The notes under the pieces are model-generated. The model was not told the origin of the DNA, searched no databases, and saw only the letters and a list, made by a program, of their open reading frames with translations. A stretch of DNA of 64,000 nt from Treponema sp. GTDB lineage: Bacteria > Spirochaetota > Spirochaetia > Treponematales > Breznakiellaceae. The stretch spans positions 1 through 64,000 of the forward strand of contig JAIRPD010000041.1 in NCBI GenBank assembly GCA_031257195.1, read 5' to 3'. Below, in pieces: positions 16,723-25,484 of the stretch; the first letter of the stretch is position 1, and every line of letters starts with the position of its first letter. A program made the position numbers and the translations under genes.

Positions 16723-16959
16723 AATATCGCGGGCGTTTTCCGGGTACGTTGGATCTGTTCGGCGGTTCAAACCCACCGTCCGCCGGACAGGTCAGCCATC
16801 AAGGCGGCCGGTGAACGCCCCATTTTGTTGATTTCAGTGGAGGTTATCTGGAAACTGAGGATTCCAGATAACCCATGGCGGCTGGTAAGGGAGGCCGAAA
16901 CGGTGAAAACGCGTCCAGGCGTTTTCTTTAATCCAGCGGGGAGGTATAGGTAAATACTA
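16723..16959 (+). promoter_or_regulatory. glpK-glpA spacer with internal hairpins
   Basis: Two perfect stems: GGTTATCTGGAA / TTCCAGATAACC (16842-16853 with 16862-16873, 12 bp, 8-nt loop) and GAAAACGC / GCGTTTTC (16905-16912 with 16919-16926, 6-nt loop) followed by TTTAA. A third weaker pairing CGGCGG/CCGCCG lies near 16759-16783. The second is terminator-like; together they may attenuate or stabilise part of the transcript. GGGGAGG precedes the glpA ATG. Confidence 0.6.
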
Positions 16960-18459
16960 ATGAAGACCGACATCCTGATAATCGGCGCCGGCGTTACCGG
17001 CGCGGCCATCGCGTACCGTTTATGCCGGTATCGCCTGGACATAGTCTGGGTGGAAAAAGAAAATGACGTTTGTATGGGATCAAGTAAAGCGAATTCGTCC
17101 ATGGTCCACGATGGTTACAATGTTGACGGCCATAAACTTAAGGGCAAGCTGGTACTAAAATCTCACCCCCTGTACCGGCGGCTGTGCCAAGATTTGTTTG
17201 TTCCCCATAATGAAAACGCGGGTTCAATCGTTGTCGGTTTTAAAGACGAGGACATACGTACCATCAATGAACAGATGGCCATGGGCGTGGAAAACGGGAT
17301 CGGGGGACTGCGGATCGTAAACCGGGATCAGCTGCTGGAGTTAGAGCCCAATTTAAACCCCGAGGCGAAATTTGGGCTTTATAATCCAAACACCGGCGTT
17401 CTTGATCCGTTTCAGTTGACGGCGGCCATGGCGGAAAACGCCGTCATGAATGGGGTTAAATTTTTCCGCAATACGGAAGTTACCGCCATCAACGTTCAGG
17501 AGGGAAAAATTCAATCTGTGGAAACAACCAGGGGCGCTTTTCAGCCCAAGGTGGTAATCAACGCCGCGGGAATTTACTCGGATAAAATAGCGGCTATGGT
17601 GGAGGAAATAGACTGGACTATACGGCCAAGAAAAGGACAGTATTTTTTGTATGACCGGGAATGGAATGGACATGTCCGTCACTGCATCTACTCATCTCCC
17701 ACGAAGATATCCAAAGGAATGATCATTGTTCCTACCACGGAGGGCAACATCCTGGCCGGCTCAAACTCACTTTCCATGGAAGACAAAGAAGACAAATCGA
17801 CCACTTTGGAAGAAATGGAAGATATATACCGTGAATTGATTTACCGGCATTTTCCCAAACTGCCGCGCCGGGAAAGCGTGGTGACAGCCTTTACGGGACT
17901 TAGGGCTGTTTCCGATACCGAGGATTTTATCATTGCCCGCGCCAAAACCGTTCGGGGTTTTATCAATGTAGCTGGCATCCAGTCACCCGGGCTTTCTTCC
18001 AGTCCGGCCATCGCGGAAATGGTGGAGGAACTGACGAGGGATTCGGGAGAGGCGCTTGATTTTACGGAGAGGGAAGATCATCGGGAGGGGAGGCCAAAAC
18101 CCGTGTTTTTTCGGGATATGACAAACGAGGACCGAAACAAACTTATACAACAGGATTCCGACTTCGGTACCGTTATCTGCCGCTGCGAGACTGTAACCAG
18201 GGGGGAAATTCTGAACGCGCTGCGGGGGCCGGTTCCAGCCATGGATATGGACGGGGTGAAACGCAGGGTCCGGGCCGGAATGGGACGCTGTCAAGGCGGA
18301 TTCTGCGGACCCCGGGTAATGGCGTTATTGCGGCGGGAACTGGGCGTTTCGGCGCTGGAACTGACCAAGAAGGGAAAGGAATCGCGTGTTTTGACGGGAC
18401 AGACAAAGGACCCGTCCTTGTTGACAGGAGAATACCGGGGTGAAAAAGTTAAGCTATGA
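16960..18459 (+). CDS. glpA: FAD-dependent glycerol-3-phosphate dehydrogenase-like protein with BFD iron-sulfur domain
   Basis: 499 residues. N-terminal FAD fold (DILIIGAGVTGAAIAYRL), DAO oxidase body with ANSSMVHDGYN and VINAAGIYSD, and a C-terminal [2Fe-2S] BFD-type domain with Cys pairs in VICRCETVT and GRCQGGFCGP (about residues 405-450). This is the anaerobic GlpA layout: glycerol 3-phosphate to dihydroxyacetone phosphate, electrons passed on. The 3' end overlaps the next gene by 20 nt. In E. coli GlpA acts with GlpB and membrane GlpC; here a GlpB-like protein and DUF1667 replace them. Confidence 0.9.
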   Translation: MKTDILIIGAGVTGAAIAYRLCRYRLDIVWVEKENDVCMGSSKANSSMVHDGYNVDGHKLKGKLVLKSHPLYRRLCQDLFVPHNENAGSIVVGFKDEDIRTINEQMAMGVENGIGGLRIVNRDQLLELEPNLNPEAKFGLYNPNTGVLDPFQLTAAMAENAVMNGVKFFRNTEVTAINVQEGKIQSVETTRGAFQPKVVINAAGIYSDKIAAMVEEIDWTIRPRKGQYFLYDREWNGHVRHCIYSSPTKISKGMIIVPTTEGNILAGSNSLSMEDKEDKSTTLEEMEDIYRELIYRHFPKLPRRESVVTAFTGLRAVSDTEDFIIARAKTVRGFINVAGIQSPGLSSSPAIAEMVEELTRDSGEALDFTEREDHREGRPKPVFFRDMTNEDRNKLIQQDSDFGTVICRCETVTRGEILNALRGPVPAMDMDGVKRRVRAGMGRCQGGFCGPRVMALLRRELGVSALELTKKGKESRVLTGQTKDPSLLTGEYRGEKVKL

Positions 18460-19711
18460 CATTGCGGTTGTTGGGGGCGGCCCAGCGGGTATGGCGGCGG
18501 CTCTTGAGGCGCGGGAAAACGGGGCGGAAAAGGTTCTGATCTGTGAAAGGGGGTCAAGGCTAGGCGGCATACTGGAACAATGTATTCACAATGGTTTTGG
18601 CTTGTCCTATTTTAAAGAGGAACTGACCGGCCCGGAATACGCTCATCGTTTTATCCAGCGGTTAAGGGAGAGCGATATTGACGTAAAACTGGAAACCATG
18701 GTGATAGATATTTCGAAGAACAAGGAGATCGTCGCCGTGAATCAGACTGATGGTCTTTTCACGGTGGACGTGGGGGCCCTGATCCTGGCGATGGGATGCC
18801 GGGAACGGACAAGGGAAGCTATCACGATCCCTGGAGATCGTCCCTCTGGAATAATGACGGCGGGAACAGCCCAGCGCTATACGAACATCGAGGGGTACAT
18901 GCCGGGGCGGGAAATAGTGATCCTTGGTTCAGGGGACATTGGGCTGATTATGGCCCGCCGGCTAAGCCTGGAAGGCGCCAATGTCAAGTGCGCGCTTGAA
19001 ATCATGCCCTATTCGACGGGACTTATCCGCAACAAAGTACAATGCCTGGACGATTTTGGTATTCCTCTGTACCTCAACCATACCGTGACCCGGGCGGTGG
19101 GAAAACAGCGGCTGGAGGGAGTGTTCGTCTCTGGGGTCGACATACAGTCCAAGGCCCCTGTCCCCGGAACAGAAAAATATATACCCTGCGACACTTTGCT
19201 GCTTTCCGTTGGGCTGATTCCAGAAAACGAGCTTTCCAAAAAAGCCGGGGTAACGCTGGATCCCGTGACTAAGGGTCCCGTGGTGGATGAGAAGCGAAGA
19301 ACCAGCGTTGACTGGATATTCGCCTGCGGGAACGTGCTGCACGTTCATGATTTGGTGGACAATGTCTCCGAAGAAGCGGAATTAGCCGGACGTTCGGCCG
19401 CGGGGTATGTTACCGGAAAGTATCAGGTGAAACCGGTTTCCATCGGTGTTATCGCCGGTGAAAATATCGGCTATGTCGTTCCCCAGTCCCTGGGATCCGA
19501 AAATACTGACGGGAAGACCATACGATTTCATATGAGGGTAAAAAACCCTGATGAAAACGTTAAACTCACCATAAAAAACAGCGGCGGGAAAATTCTCGCG
19601 CGATTTCCAAGGGACATTGTGGAACCAGGGGCAATGCAGTCAATTTCACTGCCGGCTCAATGTATCGCGGATCATCCAAGATCCTTGACAATCTCATCCG
19701 AAAGGGGGTAA
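18440..19711 (+). CDS. NAD(P)/FAD-dependent oxidoreductase, GlpB-like partner
   Basis: 423 residues starting at GTG 18440 inside the end of glpA. Two dinucleotide folds: YDIAVVGGGPAGMAAALEA at the N terminus for FAD and REIVILGSGDIGLIMARRL near residue 155 for NAD(P). ALILAMGCRER and IFACGNVLHVHDLVD fit the pyridine-nucleotide-disulfide reductase class, without a redox CxxxxC. In many Firmicutes the same trio GlpA / this protein / DUF1667 follows glpK, which suggests it links GlpA flavin to NAD(P). Confidence 0.88.
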   Translation: MKKLSYDIAVVGGGPAGMAAALEARENGAEKVLICERGSRLGGILEQCIHNGFGLSYFKEELTGPEYAHRFIQRLRESDIDVKLETMVIDISKNKEIVAVNQTDGLFTVDVGALILAMGCRERTREAITIPGDRPSGIMTAGTAQRYTNIEGYMPGREIVILGSGDIGLIMARRLSLEGANVKCALEIMPYSTGLIRNKVQCLDDFGIPLYLNHTVTRAVGKQRLEGVFVSGVDIQSKAPVPGTEKYIPCDTLLLSVGLIPENELSKKAGVTLDPVTKGPVVDEKRRTSVDWIFACGNVLHVHDLVDNVSEEAELAGRSAAGYVTGKYQVKPVSIGVIAGENIGYVVPQSLGSENTDGKTIRFHMRVKNPDENVKLTIKNSGGKILARFPRDIVEPGAMQSISLPAQCIADHPRSLTISSERG

Positions 19712-19712
19712 C

Positions 19713-20072
19713 ATGGCGGAAACGAGGATAATCTGTACCAACTGTCCAAGGGGCTGCAACATAATAGTGCGGCATGGCGGCGGCCTTATCGAGGGCATGA
19801 GCGGAAACGCGTGCGAGAAGGGGATAACCTACGCAAAGAATGAGTTTGAGTCGCCCGTACGGATACTAACGTCCACGATAAAAATTTCCGGCGGGGATCT
19901 TCCTCTGCTGCCGGTAAAAACAAAAGAGCCTATTCCAAAAAATAAAATGTTTGACTGTATCATGGAACTCTGTTCTGTCCGGGCGGCTGCGCCGGTAAAA
20001 CTGGGGGACGTGGTACTTGATAATGTGTGTGAGACGGGCGTGGCCGTTGTTGCCACGAGAGATATAGCGTAG
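19713..20072 (+). CDS. DUF1667 cysteine-rich protein
   Basis: 119 residues with an N-terminal CTNCPRGC motif and a further Cys in GNACEKG, a likely iron-sulfur or zinc site, then a domain ending CETGVAVVATRDI. DUF1667 proteins travel with GlpA-like and NAD(P)/FAD oxidoreductases and are presumed redox subunits; no activity is established to my knowledge. It starts one base after the preceding stop, with AAGGGGG ahead of it, so the three form a tight unit. Confidence 0.87.
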   Translation: MAETRIICTNCPRGCNIIVRHGGGLIEGMSGNACEKGITYAKNEFESPVRILTSTIKISGGDLPLLPVKTKEPIPKNKMFDCIMELCSVRAAAPVKLGDVVLDNVCETGVAVVATRDIA

Positions 20073-20092
20073 AACAATGGAGGAAAAGCAAG

Positions 20093-21427
20093 ATGAATCG
20101 ATTTTATGATCCCATGTTGAATCCCCTTTATGAGGGTGTTGAGCTTGACGATCTGTGCGTTGGAACCTATTTGGTGGCCGCCGAAAAAAACGAAAACCCG
20201 ATCATAAAAGCCGCGAGTATCGGGGTGGAACAGACCACGGGTTCCTGGGCGGATGTGCCCGAGGAGACGGACGAGGTGCGGGTGAAGTACGCCGCGAAGA
20301 TACTCGGGGTTTACGAGGTACCTGACTACGAACTGCAAACGCCCATGGGCCACGAGGTCAAGGACGGCGCGCTCAGGTACTACATTATGCGCATTGGGTA
20401 TCCGGTGGTGAATATTGAGGATAACATACCTCTCCTTTTGTCCACCATCGCGGGGAATATCACGGCCATGCCTTACTTGAGGCTGCTTGACATTGATTTT
20501 GGAAAAAATTTCATCAAGCGGTTTAAAGGTCCCAAGTTTGGCCTTAAGGGCATCAGGGATATACTGGGCGTGTACGACAGGCCGCTTCTGAACAACATGA
20601 TTAAACCCTGCACGGGGTATACGCCGGATGTGGGAGCCAAGCTGTTTTACGACGCGGCGGTGGGGGGCGTTGACCTTATCAAGGACGACGAGCTTATCGG
20701 CGGCGACCGGGCCTTTAACAAACTTGAGGACCGGGTCAAACTGAACATGGAAATGGCGGCGAAGGCGGAGAAGGTCAAGAAAGAAAAGACGATCTACACC
20801 GTGAATATCACGGACGAGGTTTACCGGCTGAAGGACAACGCGTTAAGGGCTATTAAGGCCGGCGTCAACGGCATCATGGTAAACGTGTTCGCCGTTGGGC
20901 TTTCGGCCCTGCGGGACTTGGCCGAGGACCCCGCGATCACGGTTCCGATTCTGGCCCACTGGTGTTACGGCGGGGCTCAGAGCGTATCACCGTTTCAGGG
21001 CGTAAGCTCCCTGGCCCTTAACAAACTGATCCGTCTCTGCGGCGCCGACACGGTGTTGATCGTTCCACCTTATGCTAAATTCGACAGTACCTTCTCAAAG
21101 TACATAAGAAACATCACCGCCTGTACCAGCAAGATGGGAAACCTCAAGACGATGCTGCCCTTTATCGGCGGCGGCGTCATAGCCGGGCTTGTGCCGACCC
21201 TGCTTGAGGACGGCGGGAACGACATTCTCCTGGGCGTTGGGGCGGGTATTCACGGACATCCAATGGGTCCCACGGCGGGAGCCGTCGCGTTCCGGCAGGC
21301 TATTGACACCACTTTGAAAGGACTGTCCCTTCGTGAAGCCGCCAAATCCCACGAGGAACTGCGGGTTGCGCTTGAGAAGTGGGGACTCTACGGAGAAGAG
21401 GACCTCAAGAAAAATTATGCCATCTAA
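20093..21427 (+). CDS. RuBisCO-like protein (form IV-type large-subunit homologue)
   Basis: 444 residues, RuBisCO large-subunit fold. Counterparts of spinach active-site residues: E46 (E60), S51 (T65), N122 (N123), K171 in IKP (K175), carbamate lysine K197 with metal ligands D199 and E200 in GGVDLIKDDE (K201, D203, E204), H289 (H294) and loop-6 K329 (K334). K177 is replaced by C173, T173 by Met and S379 by Gly. The enolisation machinery remains but not the carboxylase set, so it is probably an isomerase, enolase or decarboxylase of a phosphorylated compound. GGAGG precedes the ATG; 20 bp from DUF1667, same operon. Confidence 0.9.
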   Translation: MNRFYDPMLNPLYEGVELDDLCVGTYLVAAEKNENPIIKAASIGVEQTTGSWADVPEETDEVRVKYAAKILGVYEVPDYELQTPMGHEVKDGALRYYIMRIGYPVVNIEDNIPLLLSTIAGNITAMPYLRLLDIDFGKNFIKRFKGPKFGLKGIRDILGVYDRPLLNNMIKPCTGYTPDVGAKLFYDAAVGGVDLIKDDELIGGDRAFNKLEDRVKLNMEMAAKAEKVKKEKTIYTVNITDEVYRLKDNALRAIKAGVNGIMVNVFAVGLSALRDLAEDPAITVPILAHWCYGGAQSVSPFQGVSSLALNKLIRLCGADTVLIVPPYAKFDSTFSKYIRNITACTSKMGNLKTMLPFIGGGVIAGLVPTLLEDGGNDILLGVGAGIHGHPMGPTAGAVAFRQAIDTTLKGLSLREAAKSHEELRVALEKWGLYGEEDLKKNYAI

Positions 21428-21463
21428 TGTAACGCCGGCCGTTTGCCGTCGTTGAACCCTGGG

Positions 21464-21502
21464 GCGCCGCCGCGGCTTTAGCTTGGCGGCGCTCTTTTTT
21501 TA
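21464..21502 (+). terminator. Terminator of the glp/RLP operon
   Basis: GCGCCGCC (21464-21471) pairs with GGCGGCGC (21485-21492), loop with a possible inner GCT/AGC pair, followed by a T-rich tail to 21502. Confidence 0.85.
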
Positions 21503-21631
21503 GAAAACGGATCTTGCGCGGATCATCGCCGAAACCCATACCATAACCCCGGGATGGGTTCAGTACCCCGCGGAAAAACGGCGAGGGGCGGTATCCCGGA
21601 AATCCCGGCTGAGGATAGGTAAGGCACCGGC

Positions 21632-21660
21632 TGGACTTCCAAACCCGCTCTCTGTATAAT
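21632..21660 (+). promoter_or_regulatory. Promoter of the metallo-hydrolase gene
   Basis: TGGACT (21632-21637), 17-nt spacer, perfect TATAAT (21655-21660). The predicted start at 21667 leaves a leader of only 10 nt containing GAGGAA before ATG 21677. Confidence 0.7.
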
Positions 21661-21676
21661 GCTGGGGGAGGAAGCC

Positions 21677-22522
21677 ATGAAAAAGAATCTGTGGATACTC
21701 GCCTGCTTTGCCTTAAGCGCCCGCGGTTTTTCCGGGGAGGAAACGGTGTACCTTTATAAAGCGGGCGCCTTTGAGGTTTATACCCTGGTGGAAAACAGGG
21801 GGCCCGGCCGGTCCCAGATCCTTGTTGGCGCCAGTGACGCCTTAAAAAAGCGTTACCTTCCCGCGGATTTTCAGTCCGAAGTTAACGCCTTTCTTATAAA
21901 AGGAAGGGGTAAGATCGTTCTGGTGGATACAGGTTTTGGCGGGGCGGTTTTTGAAAACATGAGGAAACTGGGGGTGGAGCCCAAGGACGTGGACGCTGTG
22001 CTCCTGACCCATCTGCACGGGGACCATATCGGAGGCCTGGCCAGGGATGGAAAGCCCCTGTTTCCCAGGGCCCTTGTGTATGTGGCGGCCCTGGAGCGGG
22101 ACTACTGGACCAGGATCAACATCAACGCCGCGGCGGACGCGGCCTTAAAACCCTACGGAAACCGCCTTCGCGTTTTTACCCCCGGTGAACTGGGTTCCAC
22201 CCTGACGGAACTACTTCCGGGTATCAGCGCTATCGCCGCCTACGGCCACACGCCGGGCCACACGGTCTTCCTTGTTTCCGGGGAAGGCGGCGACCTCCTT
22301 ATTTGGGGGGATTTAACGCACGTCCAGGATATCCAGTTTCCCCGGCCCGATATTTCCGTCACCTACGACGTCGATCCCGTCATGGCCGCCGAAACCAGAA
22401 AGAAGATACTGGAGTACGCGGTGAAAAACCGTATTCCCATCGCGGGGATGCATCTGGTTTATCCCGCCATTGGGACAGTCACCGCGGCAGGACAGGGCTA
22501 CACCTGGAATCCCGCGAAATAG
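21677..22522 (+). CDS. Exported metallo-beta-lactamase-fold hydrolase
   Basis: 281 residues. Short signal-like N terminus (MKKNLWILACFALSARGFS). The metal motif LTHLHGDHIGG is complete, with further ligands in GHTPGHTVF and the Asp of LIWGDLTH; VDTGFGG precedes it. This resembles the AHL-lactonase/YcbL-like branch, but substrate is unknown. ATG 21677 was chosen over 21659, which lies inside the -10 box. The sirtuin gene begins 10 bp later. Confidence 0.85.
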   Translation: MKKNLWILACFALSARGFSGEETVYLYKAGAFEVYTLVENRGPGRSQILVGASDALKKRYLPADFQSEVNAFLIKGRGKIVLVDTGFGGAVFENMRKLGVEPKDVDAVLLTHLHGDHIGGLARDGKPLFPRALVYVAALERDYWTRININAAADAALKPYGNRLRVFTPGELGSTLTELLPGISAIAAYGHTPGHTVFLVSGEGGDLLIWGDLTHVQDIQFPRPDISVTYDVDPVMAAETRKKILEYAVKNRIPIAGMHLVYPAIGTVTAAGQGYTWNPAK

Positions 22523-22532
22523 GGCGGCCGCC

Positions 22533-23345
22533 ATGGATGTGAAAAAACCGGATAAAAAAACCGCGGAATTGTTCGCCCTTATTACCGGGGCGAAGCGCTG
22601 CGCCGCCTTGACCGGCGCGGGGGTAAGTACCCTGTCGGGGATCCGGGATTTCCGGGGTAAAAACGGCCTTTACCAGGAAATGGACGCGGAAAAGATCTTT
22701 GACGTAAATTACTTTTTTCAGGATCCCTCGTTTTACTATTCCCAGGCCAAACATTTTATCTACGACCTGGAAGAAAAGCGGCCCTCGGTGGTTCACACGG
22801 TCCTGGGGGATATGGAAAAGCGGGGCCTCCTCAAAGCCCTGATCACCCAGAATATCGACCTGCTCCACACCAGGGGGGGAAGCGAAAGGGTGATCGAGAT
22901 CCACGGCTCCCCCCAGGCCCACTACTGCCCCACATGCCAGCGTTCCGCCGCGGCGGAAGAGGCGATCCTCGCGGGGGAGGTGCGGAAACGGGGATTTATG
23001 GAATTCGGTGAGGCCGCCGAAATTGTACAAAGGGGAGAACTTCCCCGCTGCGGTAAATGCGGCGGCGTCCTTAAACCGGCGATCACCTTTTTTGGCGAAA
23101 GCCTCCCCGCCCACGCCCTGGCCGCCGCGGAAAAAGAGGCGGAGCGGGCGGATCTGATGCTGGTACTGGGAACAAGCCTAACGGTGTTTCCCGCGGCGGG
23201 CCTGCCTCAGCTTACCCTGCGTAACGGGGGGCGGATCGTGATCGTCAACGATATGGAAACCCCCATGGATCATTACGCGGTTTCGCGCTTCAATGATCTG
23301 GAAACGGTATTTGAGGGGCTTAAAACCCTGGTATCATCGTATTAA
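22533..23345 (+). CDS. Sir2-family NAD-dependent protein deacylase
   Basis: 270 residues. Sirtuin motifs in order: LTGAGVSTLSGIRDFRG, TQNIDLLH, the catalytic His in EIHGSP, zinc Cys pairs CPTC and CGKC, FFGESLP, and VLGTSLTVFPAAGLP. It would remove acetyl (or another acyl) group from lysines using NAD+. Start ATG 22533 gives the normal family N terminus; the reading frame extends further upstream but overlaps the hydrolase. Cotranscription with the hydrolase and the following barrel gene is likely. Confidence 0.95.
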   Translation: MDVKKPDKKTAELFALITGAKRCAALTGAGVSTLSGIRDFRGKNGLYQEMDAEKIFDVNYFFQDPSFYYSQAKHFIYDLEEKRPSVVHTVLGDMEKRGLLKALITQNIDLLHTRGGSERVIEIHGSPQAHYCPTCQRSAAAEEAILAGEVRKRGFMEFGEAAEIVQRGELPRCGKCGGVLKPAITFFGESLPAHALAAAEKEAERADLMLVLGTSLTVFPAAGLPQLTLRNGGRIVIVNDMETPMDHYAVSRFNDLETVFEGLKTLVSSY

Positions 23346-23354
23346 GGAGCGATT

Positions 23355-24191
23355 ATGAAAAAGGCGGGTATTCTCGCGCTGTTTGGACTTGTGGTTTTCG
23401 CGCTTCCCCTGGCGGCCCAGGACGAGGGGGGAACCAAGCCGCTTAACGCCATGGGCTTTAACGGGACCACGGGGCTTTACGTGGTTCCCACCGCCCGGGT
23501 TGGTTTTTCCGACGCGGCCTTTGGCTTTAACGGCGGGTACCACACCAATATCTTCAAACCCACCGGCGGCGGGGCGGAGTTGAACCATCTGATAAAAGCT
23601 AATTTTAGCCTGTTACGGACGGTGGAATTGTTCGCCGCCCTCGATTTTCAACCCGATACCGTGAGGGGAAAGGATCCCCACGATTTTCTTACGGGGCTTA
23701 AGATTCAAATTCCCCTGGCGGTGCCCATAGCCCTGGGGGGCAATTTCCAGTGGCGCGACATGGGGCGGAGTAATGTGGATCACTGGGCTTTTCAGGTCTA
23801 CCTGGCGGTAACCTACGGGGCGAAGTTTTTCAGCTGGCCCGCGTCCACCACTCTGATGGTGGGGCATACCTTTGTGGAAAATCACAACGAAGGCAATGTT
23901 GACTTTGGCATGGGCTTTGATCTGGTTCTTCTTCCCAAATATCTGGGCGATTTTCTTCACCTTGTCATTGATTTTGCCAACTTCAGCTACAGCGCCGATC
24001 CCTGGGGAGCGGACGCATGGACGCGGGGCGTCCTAAACGCCGGAATCAGGGTGGATTTAAGCCAGATCCCCGCCCTGGGTAAGTTTACCTTTGCCATTGA
24101 TTTCCTGGTGGCCGACGCCTTTGACGACAAGAACTATACAGGCCAGGGCCGTTCCATAGGCATGGGAGGCACTTTTGGGATACGGCTGTAA
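23355..24191 (+). CDS. Outer-membrane beta-barrel protein
   Basis: 278 residues, signal peptide MKKAGILALFGLVVFALPLAAQ. The rest shows amphipathic strands with Gly/Phe/Asn turns (GLYVVPTARVGFSDAAFGF, VDFGMGFDLVLLPKYL) and ends on a barrel-like strand (SIGMGGTFGIRL). AAGGAG precedes the ATG, 9 bp after the sirtuin stop. A GC-rich palindrome at about 24232-24256 follows but lacks a T-tract. Exact function unknown. Confidence 0.75.
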   Translation: MKKAGILALFGLVVFALPLAAQDEGGTKPLNAMGFNGTTGLYVVPTARVGFSDAAFGFNGGYHTNIFKPTGGGAELNHLIKANFSLLRTVELFAALDFQPDTVRGKDPHDFLTGLKIQIPLAVPIALGGNFQWRDMGRSNVDHWAFQVYLAVTYGAKFFSWPASTTLMVGHTFVENHNEGNVDFGMGFDLVLLPKYLGDFLHLVIDFANFSYSADPWGADAWTRGVLNAGIRVDLSQIPALGKFTFAIDFLVADAFDDKNYTGQGRSIGMGGTFGIRL

Positions 24192-24300
24192 AGGCGGCTT
24201 TGGGACCCATTCTTAAGGGTTCCCAATGAGCCCCCGCGGCAGTATACCGCGGGGCTTGCCCTGCGGAGGCTCGTTCGTCGCGGGGTTAAACGCCCGCCCC

Positions 24301-24329
24301 TTGCCGCCGCCGCCGTTGCGCGCTATACT
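24301..24329 (+). promoter_or_regulatory. prfB promoter, predicted leaderless
   Basis: TTGCCG (24301-24306), 17-nt spacer, TATACT (24324-24329); predicted start 24336 is the A of the ATG. Confidence 0.65.
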
Positions 24330-24335
24330 TACTCC

Positions 24336-25464
24336 ATGCTGTTAGTTGAACTGGGAAGCCCCGTGGCGGAGATTTCCGCCAAGATCCTCGACGCCTGGAG
24401 GCGTCTTTGAGGAGCCCCAAAAGGGAATAGGGGGGAAAACCCTAAAGGAACGGATCCGGGAACTGGAAGAGGAAAGCGGCGGGGCCTCGTTCTGGGGTGA
24501 TCCTTCCCGGGCGGAAAAAGTTCTGGGGGAACTCAAGGCCCTAAAAAACCGCTATGAACCCTGGCAGGCCCTTAGGGCCGCCGTGAATGATCTGGCGGCC
24601 CTGCTGGAGCTGGCCAACGAGGCGGGGGACGAATCCCAGAGCGCCGAAATAGAAGAGAACCTTAAAAAAATCACCGGGGATTACGAAAAACAAAACCTCC
24701 TGGAGCTGATGTCCGGGGAAGTGGACAGAAACGGCTGTTTCCTCATCATCCATTCCGGGGCGGGGGGAACCGAGGCCTGTGACTGGTCCCAGATGCTTTA
24801 CCGTATGTACCTTCGCTGGGCGGAACGCCGGGGTTTCGCGATTGAGGAGGTGGATATGCTGGAGGCCGAGGGGGGGATCAAGTCCGCCACCTGCAAGATC
24901 GAGGGGCCCTACGCCTATGGCTACCTTAAGGGGGAAAGCGGGGTACACCGGCTGGTGCGGATCAGCCCCTTTGACGCCAACGCCCGGCGGCATACCTCGT
25001 TCGCCTCGGTTTACGCCTTTCCCCTTTTGGACGATTCCATTGAGGTGGAGGTCAGGCCCGAAGATATTCGGGTAGACACCTACCGTTCCGGGGGCGCGGG
25101 GGGGCAGCATGTGAATAAGACCGACAGCGCGGTGCGCTTTACCCACCTGCCCACGGGGATCGTGGTGGCCTGCCAGAATGAACGGAGCCAAACCATGAAC
25201 CGGGCCACAGCGATGAGTATGCTCAAGGCCCGTCTCTATGAGTACTACAAGCGGGAAAAGGAAAAGGAAAACGAGCGTTTTGCCCAGGAAAAAAAAGACA
25301 TCTCCTGGGGGAACCAGATCCGGTCCTATGTTTTCCAGCCCTATACCCTGGTTAAGGACTACCGGACCAAGGCGGAGGCGGGAAATATCCAGGCGGTGAT
25401 GGACGGGGATATTGATATGTTCATAGAAGAGTATTTAAAATTTTCTATAAGAAACGGTACATAA
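24336..25464 (+). CDS. prfB: Peptide chain release factor 2, with programmed +1 frameshift
   Basis: Terminates translation at UGA and UAA. Frame 0 runs from ATG 24336 for 24 codons to CTT TGA (TGA 24408-24410). GGAGG (24397-24401) lies 3 nt before CTT, the same geometry as the known RF2 autoregulatory site; after slipping +1 the frame continues EEPQKGIGG to 25464. The body has the RF2 GGQ region GGAGGQHVNKTDSAVR, and the tripeptide region lies in HTSFASVY to VRPEDIR. Total length near 374 residues is normal. An uninterrupted frame opening at 24346 is only an artefact of the +1 frame. Confidence 0.95.
24397..24410 (+). promoter_or_regulatory. prfB recoding site
   Basis: Internal Shine-Dalgarno GGAGG, 3-nt spacer, slippery CTT, in-frame TGA followed by G. 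It allows RF2 to lower its own synthesis when abundant. Confidence 0.92.
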
Positions 25465-25484
25465 AGTAAATAGGGGGAAGACGG

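Noticed and set aside
20093-21427. True CO2-fixing RuBisCO
   Set aside because: K177, T173 and S379 counterparts are replaced, no phosphoribulokinase is nearby, and the context is glycerol metabolism.
24336-24410. prfB as a frameshifted pseudogene or sequencing error
   Set aside because: CTT TGA with GGAGG at 3-nt spacing is the known RF2 recoding signal and the rest of the frame is intact.
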